64,000 nt of DNA from Spirometra erinaceieuropaei (lineage: Eukaryota; Platyhelminthes; Cestoda; Diphyllobothriidea; Diphyllobothriidae): NCBI GenBank assembly GCA_902702965.1, contig CACRXP010000150.1:780316-844315 (forward strand). Direction: 5' to 3'. Shown here one piece after another: positions 57,341 to 64,000 of the stretch. Every line of letters begins with the position of its first letter. The first letter of the stretch is position 1. The position numbers were made by a program, and so were the translations under genes. The notes beneath the pieces are model-generated. The model made no database searches. It worked only from the letters and a program-made list of their open reading frames with translations, and was not told the origin of the DNA.

Positions 57341-58234
57341 TCTAAATGTCAAATTAGCAGATCTGTGCGATTTGGCGCCCTAAAGTGCAGTAATAACGCA
57401 GACAAGGATTCCTTCGTTTTAATGGGCTGAAAATGTTTTGCCGTCTGGAAAATTCTACCTGATGTCACATAAATGACCACCACCGAATGGTTATTTCCAG
57501 TTTTAGACATATGAAACATTACTTGTCGTGTAGTCTAACTTCTGCACATACCTAATTCGGAAAAGGAACGAGCAAAACATTAATAGTTTCAGCAAAATAT
57601 CAGTATTTATATGGACGCTCTGTCGTGCATTCATAATCGAAAAACGAGGTTCAAAAGGGAGCAAAAACTGTGCAAATGATTGCAATTTATAGAGAAAGGC
57701 ATGCTCTTAGGTTTACGGTAGCAAAATATCAGTATTTCTTAGGAACGCTTCTCTTGTTGAACCCCGTCTCATTTCCTTCGGACGAGTCAAAAATAACACT
57801 AATCCCTGAAAAACTATTTAGGAATCTACACTCAGAATGTGGGTAGTTGACAAACCGTCATATATGAAATCACACTACTTACTAAACGATACTTAGATGT
57901 ATACTTCACTATAACACTATTATTAGACGTTATTTTATGTCTACTCTCATATTTACTACGTCTTTGCTATGAGAATACATTCTATACATCTAAAAACGAA
58001 GTGTACTAAATTAGAGCCATTTCTGACGTTTTCGGGATATTACATTTTTTTCAAAATAAATCGGCATTTCTAAACAACGCAACATTGCCTTTCATATTTC
58101 TTTTATGTTTTTAATTCTTTTAAACTTGTACTTAATTAACATAGACATTGGACTCATTAAATGGTGTCGGTTTGCGAGTGATTGGCAATCATTCGTAAAT
58201 TTCGACACATTTCATGAGTTGGGTCACTAACTGT

Positions 58235-58743
58235 ATGTCAATGGCGAGTTTACAAGGAAGGTAGCCCAGGCTAGGGCGCGCAATTGGGACGCGACTGCAC
58301 AAGTTCCAGTATGTCAATCCAGACTACCCAATTAATATGAGTAGCAAATTCCCCAAGGACACTTGATTAATCACTGCTGCCAGGACTTAACCCTACTTTC
58401 TTCAGTTACCAGCCAACGAACCACCAGTATGGAAGTGGCGAAGGTGTGCCTTCACGTCGTCACCAAGCCGAGGGGCTGAGTCGCGTGTAAGATAAACATT
58501 CCGCCCTGACAACCCCTGTCAGGGTGGAAAAAAGCGCGATACGGGTAGGCGACCGCGCTGTCGACCACATGGTCAGACTGTGATCAGGAGTAAACTGTCA
58601 CGGCCAAACTTAGCGACAGCCCTTCGTGGCGCGCTTTCGATAAAACCCACCGATTCTGACTCAATCTGCGCTCTCTTGTTTTTTTTTTCGGGATTCGATG
58701 CGTTAAAATTATCCTCAGAACGATAGTCCGACAGAAGTGACCG
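58235..58743. other. Unassigned sequence
   Basis: No supported feature. The 58584-58766 frame is not convincing. Confidence 0.35.
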
Positions 58744-59000
58744 ATGTCGTCCACCGTGTGCTCCACATCAGAGTGAGGTCAAAGACGGTGAATTGATCGT
58801 GAAGTAATTTAGAGTGGTGATAGACTTACGCAGCATCCACCTCGCTCTCACCTCCTCCCCCGTCTGAGCCAGGTGTCAAGACACAGTCAAAAAGACCGGA
58901 GAGGAAGGAGGACGCAAGTGGCCGACGTGGCGAGAACCCCCATTTAGGCGTACCACCACACCCCCTGGTCCACCACTACATTGATCAGAATTTTGCACAA
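58744..59000 (+). repeat. Dispersed short repeat R1 (copy f)
   Basis: GTCCACCGTGTGCTCCACAT, then GACTTACGCAGCATCCACCT and CAGGTGTCAAGACACAGTC. The complement of the R3 string (AGGCGTACCACCACAC) follows at 58946. Confidence 0.5.
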
Positions 59001-60045
59001 TATAGAAAGGGGCGGCTGGGATCCTAACTGATGCGTTGTATGTACCTCCTCGGACGTGCTGTCACGTCCCGCTTTGGCATTTCTTATGAGTTCACATTCC
59101 CAATTAGGTCTGTCGGACCTCGATCTAACCCCCGTGTTGGTCCAGCGCATTTACGCCGTGGCCCATTTGGGGGGCACGCACGATACTAACCCTCACTAAG
59201 TCAGCGGATCCCACCAAAGGTTTTCTTGTGGTTTATAAGGTCCCATCGAGCTACACTAAGCTACTGGGCCAACGCCTGTCAGTAACAGCAGAAGCGGCCG
59301 CCATCAGGTTGCGAAAAGCAACCTTGTGCGCACGGCAGAACCACGTTCCCGCTTCACGCCTACAGAGGTAGAAGGCCAACTAACGCTGCAACTCTCTGCG
59401 CCCTTCCGCGCTCACCCCGCCCTTGGCATTGACTGCTATTACGCCCCACATCCCCACACCCCGCCTTTGTTTTAAGGCGAACTTTAGTCGATTTCTATTA
59501 TCACTTAAATGTTTTTGCTTCAATCCCGTTTCCATATAATTGTACTGGCCTGAGGAGAATTTATCGGAAGCAATGTATGCTCGCCGACTCGTCTGCTGAC
59601 TACTGCTATGGGAATTTTCGCGCCCCTTAATAACTGCGCTGACAACCTGCAGGATCTGAATCAGAAGTCGAAAAGTGGACAGGTCGAGTGGCCCCGCCGC
59701 CAATCTGTATGCTGGAGTGAAGTTGAGAGACGCGAGGTGTCAGCGGTGAATGCTCCCTTTGTGCATGTTCCTCACTACAACCAATCTGACGCGCTCGAAT
59801 ATATCACTGAGCGCTAAAACTCAGATCTCGCAGTCAGACCAGTTTGTGATTTTGTGGGATGGTCAACTAGGGGACTGGGAGTGAGACTGCAATGGCCTCA
59901 CTGGAATCCGAGCCATTTCACTCTTCTCTTGTTGTGTAAAATCCTGGTCAATGTACGTGTGGACCAGAAGCTGTGGTGGTACGCCTACGCACGACTTTTC
60001 GCTGTGCCAGCCTTCATTATGTCATTAAACCGGACCCGGATGTAG
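59001..60045. other. Unassigned sequence with repeat remnants
   Basis: Ends in an R3-like string (CTGTGGTGGTACGCCTACGC at 59970). The frames at 59380-59703 and 59608-59817 are opposite-strand shadows without domains. Confidence 0.35.
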
Positions 60046-60096
60046 GGAGGAGGAGGAGGAGGAAGAGGAGGAGGAGGAGGAGGAGGAGGAGGAGGG
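60046..60096. repeat. (GGA)n microsatellite
   Basis: About 50 bp of GGA units with one AGA interruption. Confidence 0.92.
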
Positions 60097-60352
60097 TTGA
60101 AACGACCCTTGGGATACATTCCGCCGTCAATCATCTGCCGTCCGTCCCCCCCCCCCTCCCCCGTCACCGCAAACACACACACACCCTCTCACACGCGCGC
60201 AAAGGAGGAGGAGAAGGAGAGACTGCAGTAGATGCATCGCAAGTCCACTGTACCCATAAAGGAATTCACAAACAAGCCACCGTCCATACTTTCACTCTGC
60301 TATCGAGCACACGATGGATATAGCCGGTTACGGCGGTCAAACTGTGGAGAAG

Positions 60353-60733
60353 CTAAGCGCCCCTCAGGCTCATTAGGCACTCATTGACCCTCTGCGGCTG
60401 ATAGGGCAGTCGTCCCACGATGTCGTTCCGGATGGCAAAGGCGACGCCTGCGTCGTGCCACTCTGCCTTTGGGTGGCCGCCCCAGAAGAAGGTGCGCCCG
60501 GCACCCATCTCTTCCGGTTGGTCATGTTCGAAATATCGGGTCTCGCTGAGAGCAGCGATGGCCATCTTGCAGGGAGTCAGTTCTCGGGCTAATTGCGCCG
60601 TCCTCTGTCCCACCCGGCTCCTCTTCAGAACGAACATTCCAGGCTGCCCCTGTGCTAGGGCAGCCCGGAATGTTTGGGGAGGAAGGAGGAGACGAGGGTG
60701 GTTGTTTTCTTCGACTGCGAATTTCGCATTCAC
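60353..60733 (-). pseudogene. RTE-type LINE endonuclease, N-terminal fragment
   Basis: The minus-strand frame reads RTAQLARELTPCKMAIAALS, then ETRYFEHDQPEEMGAGRTFF, WGGHPKAEWHDAGVAFAIRN and RVNECLMSLRGA. The ALSETR block holds the catalytic Glu, and AGVAFAIR is the next strand of RTE-type endonucleases. It stops before the DFN and SDH motifs. The sequence at 60734-61170 is its leader and is shared with 2955-3560. Confidence 0.82.
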
Positions 60734-61170
60734 GAGTCACGGTCTGAGCGCAAATGACTTGGCCCTAGCACTTGTTCAGAACACCTTTTCTAGTACGTTT
60801 CCATGCGAGTGGCTAAGCAGTACTGTCAGTAAATAGGGCTGCTTAGACATCCCATACGGCTGCCGAACTCCACTACGGGTCACGGCTTTGTTTAGTGGAG
60901 GGCGACCCGAGTTAGTCTTGGCCGCCTACGGGATTTCATGTCGTCCTCTTCGTGGGAATTTTGGAGTGGGAGGGAGAGAGGGGAAGAGGGAGGATGGGAA
61001 AATAATTATCATTTGTGGGGACACACGCAACACCAATCTCATCTGGTTTAGCCCACAGGCGGCTGCCGGCGATTGGTCAGTAGGCAGAGCCTAGCTTCGG
61101 GGAGCCAGAGATGAGAGTTGGGTGCCAGCAAATGGACGCTAGGCTTAGTCACTATTCGCACGGTGCGACC
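60734..61170 (-). repeat. RTE-derived leader, copy 2
   Basis: Shares CGGCTGCCGAACTC (60858), CTTGGCCGCCTACGGGA (60917) and TAGGCAGAGCCTA (61080), in order, with 3244, 3306 and 3463. Confidence 0.6.
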
Positions 61171-62155
61171 AACCACTCATGACACCAGGGAGTTTTATGA
61201 CTAGGAGACCATCTGCGTTTCAATGCCCCAGAGTTGAAATATTTGCAAAGAATGGTCTGCCTGTAATTGTAAAGACTGCTCAAGACAATTAGGGCAAGCT
61301 AACTGTCTGCCAAGAAATCCAATCTCTCCTTGCACCGTGCACCAAGGTTGAAAAGGTCAAGAACTACGCTGGACGGATGTGTGCCTGAAATCTAAATGTA
61401 TAGAGTTGAAGGTAATTTCCCGGCACAAGCAGGCAGTTTTCGGGGAGCTGAAACGGAGGAAATCCTCCTCGATCGCGAGTCAAGTTTCTTCATGCGTCTG
61501 GTTGGCGGTCTTGATCGTGAACTTTATGGCAGAGTCTTAAAATGGTAATCGGTCTTAAGAAGGTAGGTACTAGACAATTTCTCAATTTATAAAAATATTT
61601 AGAGGAACTTAGCATCTACAAGTGACAAGAAAGGATAAAAACTTGATCACATGTTTTTTTTCTGCGTGTATTTCACTGTCTTCATCCGATTAGTAAATTT
61701 CGTGCCAATGCTTCCTAAATAATACGTCAACTTGTCCTGAAAATTGAAGACAAATAAATCTCACGAAATCGTTACTATTATGACAGAAATACTCCCCACG
61801 CATTCATTGTGCGTTCGTTGAAGGAATCCGGCCTCGAATTTTATGGATTAATAAGTGCTTTGGTAGATTTTGACCAAATTCTATTTGGCCCATCTGTGAA
61901 AAACCCGGCGACCTCGACAGAATCCGAACCCACGACAGCAAGGGGAAGGCCTTAGTACACCAAGCTTGTTTCTAGTCACTAATGAGAACCAGACGGTTTC
62001 CAGTTGACTCTGCCTACAACACTCTCATACAATCCCCCCATCTTCGTCGTAATTTTCACACTCAACACGACAGTCTGACATTCATATACATCTGTATCAT
62101 AGCAGGTATGGGGCGGTGTGTCTTTGCCTTCCTTACCCCCCGCCCCCAAACAAAC
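61171..62155. other. Unassigned sequence
   Basis: No recognisable gene or repeat. Confidence 0.35.
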
Positions 62156-62159
62156 GGGT

Positions 62160-62650
62160 CATGTTGTAACTGCGCTGTACCAACACAGGGGCCAACTTCG
62201 ATTCTGTCAGGCGGTATCGGAATTCGCACCGAAAACAAATGCCAACATTCGGGGTGCGGTGGCAGGCTCAGTTGCCGGGTCACATCGCGCACATGGAGAT
62301 CCCTTCCGTCTCCCCCATTGTCGCTGTTGGTTTAAAATCTTGGGCAAGTGTGTTTGTTGTGGATCAGGGGGTGTGGAGTAATATGTACGCGTAGGTGCGG
62401 GTCCGCCGCCGCCATCCACCTGCGTCCCCACCCCCACCTCCGGTCTTCTTCATTATGTCCTGACATCGGGTGCAGGCTGGGATGGAGAGAGAGTGCGACG
62501 GATGCTGCGCAAGTCCACTCTCACTATAGACTAATTCACGCACTAATCACCCTGCCTATTTCACTTCCCTGTGAAGTACACGGTAGACATCATCGGGCAC
62601 GACGGTCGAACCGTCATAGGACGGCGACTTGGACGTGAATTATAGCGACG
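62160..62650 (+). repeat. Dispersed repeat R3/R1 composite remnants
   Basis: GTTGTGGATCAGGGGGTGTG (62355) and CACCTCCGGTCTTCTTC (62439, complement of the R1 core) place this in the same repeat pool. Overlapping frames on both strands are not genes. Confidence 0.4.
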
Positions 62651-62989
62651 GCGGACTTGTTCCGCACCTACCGCACACTCCTCTCCCTCGCCTACCCACC
62701 GACGATGACAAAACAATATCAAGGCGACTGGGGGCGCGATGACCGGCAAGGTCAAACAGCACGTCTACGCGTGTCACGCGCGGCCTGGCCCCAATCCCTG
62801 CACTTGGCCACAGCAATTTACATGCCTCTCTCACAAGTGCGCATATTCTGGAATTTGGTTTCCTTTGGCGCGTCATCGCTAACCGTTGGTCGAAAGTGAG
62901 AGTTGGCTCTGCTTGTTCCCCAAGCTGTAATATGCCGGCTCTTTATTGCCAAGTGTCCAAATCATGCAGAACCACATAGTACAGCGGCT

Positions 62990-63160
62990 GGCCTATCTTA
63001 CGAAATGTTAACCGAAATTCTAAACTGTGTTTTCGAGTAAAAAGGGTTACTTATGTGGAGTTATATCACTGACTTTGGTGCAGCATAATCCGAAGGTATT
63101 TCAGTCACGCCAGGATGCCGGCTTTTTGAACGTCGTCTGCAAAAACCACACTCGGTTTTC
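62990..63160 (+). repeat. Left arm of a foldback-type element
   Basis: TTACGAAATGTTAACCGAAATTCTAAACTGTGTTTTCGAGT resembles the left arm of foldback element 1 (TTGAAATGTTGGCCGAAATTC..), and ATGCCGGCTTTTTGAA and ACCACACTCGG follow in the same order. The last about 70 bases of the window (CCACCTATGTAATCC) look like its right arm. Confidence 0.5.
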
Positions 63161-63204
63161 CTATAAGGTATGACAGTTCAACCGTCCTTGCCCACGATCC
63201 CCAC

Positions 63205-63330
63205 CGCGTGCTTCACAGCAAGGTGATAGTAGGCACGGTGACTTGCGCTTTAATTAGTTTGTAATGAGTGTAGACCGCGCAGCATCTATCTCACTCACTC
63301 CCTCCTCCCCCCCCCACCTAGGTTATCTTT
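63205..63330 (+). repeat. Dispersed short repeat R1 (copy g)
   Basis: CCACCGCGTGCTTCACAGCA, then GACTTGCGCTTTAATTAGTT. Truncated. Confidence 0.45.
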
Positions 63331-63735
63331 GATTCCCATGGAAAATTTTTTGAATCCCATTCGAATCCACTGGCGAACCGCCTAAAACTCTATCTGTCTC
63401 AAAGATGTACCACAGTACTTACTGCCAAGAGGTAGTAGTTACATGAGATTTTCGGTTTTCGCAAATTGGAAGCTCGGGAGTTTGATGGGTCTCGTGGGAG
63501 GCATAGCTACTAACTACAGAGTACAGCCTTAATTCAACGGTAGTTTAGGCGATCCGTCTGTGGTCTACTTGTTAAGGTGACAAAAAGCCTGTACAGAAGT
63601 CGAGGAAGTCGCAGTTACCCTCCACCTTCCAAGACCAAGGCGGTCTTTGAGAGACAAACATTAAGAACGAAATGCGTGACGAAGAATAAAGTTGACGCGC
63701 CTGTTTACGAAAGTCTACTAATGCTACGTCGTTGC

Positions 63736-63860
63736 CGGCGATGTCCACCATGTGGTTCACTGCAAGGTGAGAGCAGCCTCGGTGACTTATGCGTGATTAA
63801 GATTATAATTAATGTAGACTTGCGCAGCAGCTACCGCACTCTCTCCTCCGTAAACAAGGG
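63736..63860 (+). repeat. Dispersed short repeat R1 (copy h)
   Basis: GATGTCCACCATGTGGTTCA, then GACTTGCGCAGCAGCTACCG. Truncated. Confidence 0.45.
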
Positions 63861-64000
63861 GACATTTCTTACCGAGTATGGCGTTCGCGGTCGGCCGGGA
63901 GGTCATTCCAAATCCGACATCTTTGCGTGACCGAAAACATCGCAATTATGCTGCACGATTATTGAATTACAATTCCACCTATGTAATCCTGGCTAATTGA

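Larger units (their letters stand above)
55655..58227 (-). mobile_element. Inverted-terminal-repeat element, copy 2, carrying a LINE
   Basis: The left end GTGAACTATCTCATGAAAT and the right end (complement) GTGACCCAACTCATGAAATG match copy 1 in reverse orientation. The interior at 55660-56000 aligns to the complement of about 2140-2475, and 57340-58227 to the complement of 611-2070. The middle is occupied by an RT-bearing LINE insertion. The copy is shorter than copy 1 in its right part. Confidence 0.68.

Overview
The window looks like repeat-saturated intergenic and intronic DNA from an invertebrate nuclear genome. The mix of CR1-like LINEs, Gypsy-type LTR elements, a Penelope-like GIY-YIG element, a Merlin-like transposase relic and tRNA-derived SINEs, together with long introns and assembly gaps (52 N at 39514-39565, one N at 29613), fits a flatworm, possibly a tapeworm. 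That placement is inference from element content only. There are no bacterial operons, rRNA genes, functional tRNA genes or CRISPR arrays.

One convincing host gene is present: a three-exon plus-strand gene at 45201-50120. Its splice phases match at both junctions. It predicts a 160-residue protein with two membrane segments, cysteine clusters next to each, and a proline-rich tail with PPxY-type motifs. Its introns contain a Penelope-like fragment and short dispersed repeats.

Layout. 1-7.4 kb: SINE tail, a 1.9-kb inverted-terminal-repeat element (603-2488), an RTE-derived leader repeat, a foldback element (3659-4628) and a long TGA microsatellite. 7.4-11.65 kb: a decayed, nearly complete CR1-like LINE (family C). 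About 12.2-12.6 kb: Merlin-like relic. 13.7-36 kb: a dense nest of CR1-like families A, B and C, some in opposite orientations, with a tRNA-Arg-like SINE, a solo LTR and a split Gypsy integrase relic. It includes a perfect gapless 884-bp inverted duplication of a LINE endonuclease (27293-28176 versus 31517-32400). 37.8-42.5 kb: nested LTRs, with solo LTRs flanked by 4-bp target duplications inside other LTRs, and a Gypsy pol copy lacking most of its integrase. 45-50 kb: the host gene. 51-64 kb: SINE fragments, a second foldback element (53342-54289), an inverted-repeat element (55655-58227) carrying a LINE reverse transcriptase, an RTE endonuclease fragment and many short dispersed repeats.

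Most coding potential is retroelement debris. The autonomous-type proteins (RT, EN, ORF1) are broken by stops, frameshifts, truncations and internal deletions. The exceptions are the long RT frame at 56103-57173 and the pol frame at 39566-41125, which has one internal stop. Two LINE families keep different but conserved terminal hairpins followed by short tandem repeats, which helps assign truncated copies.
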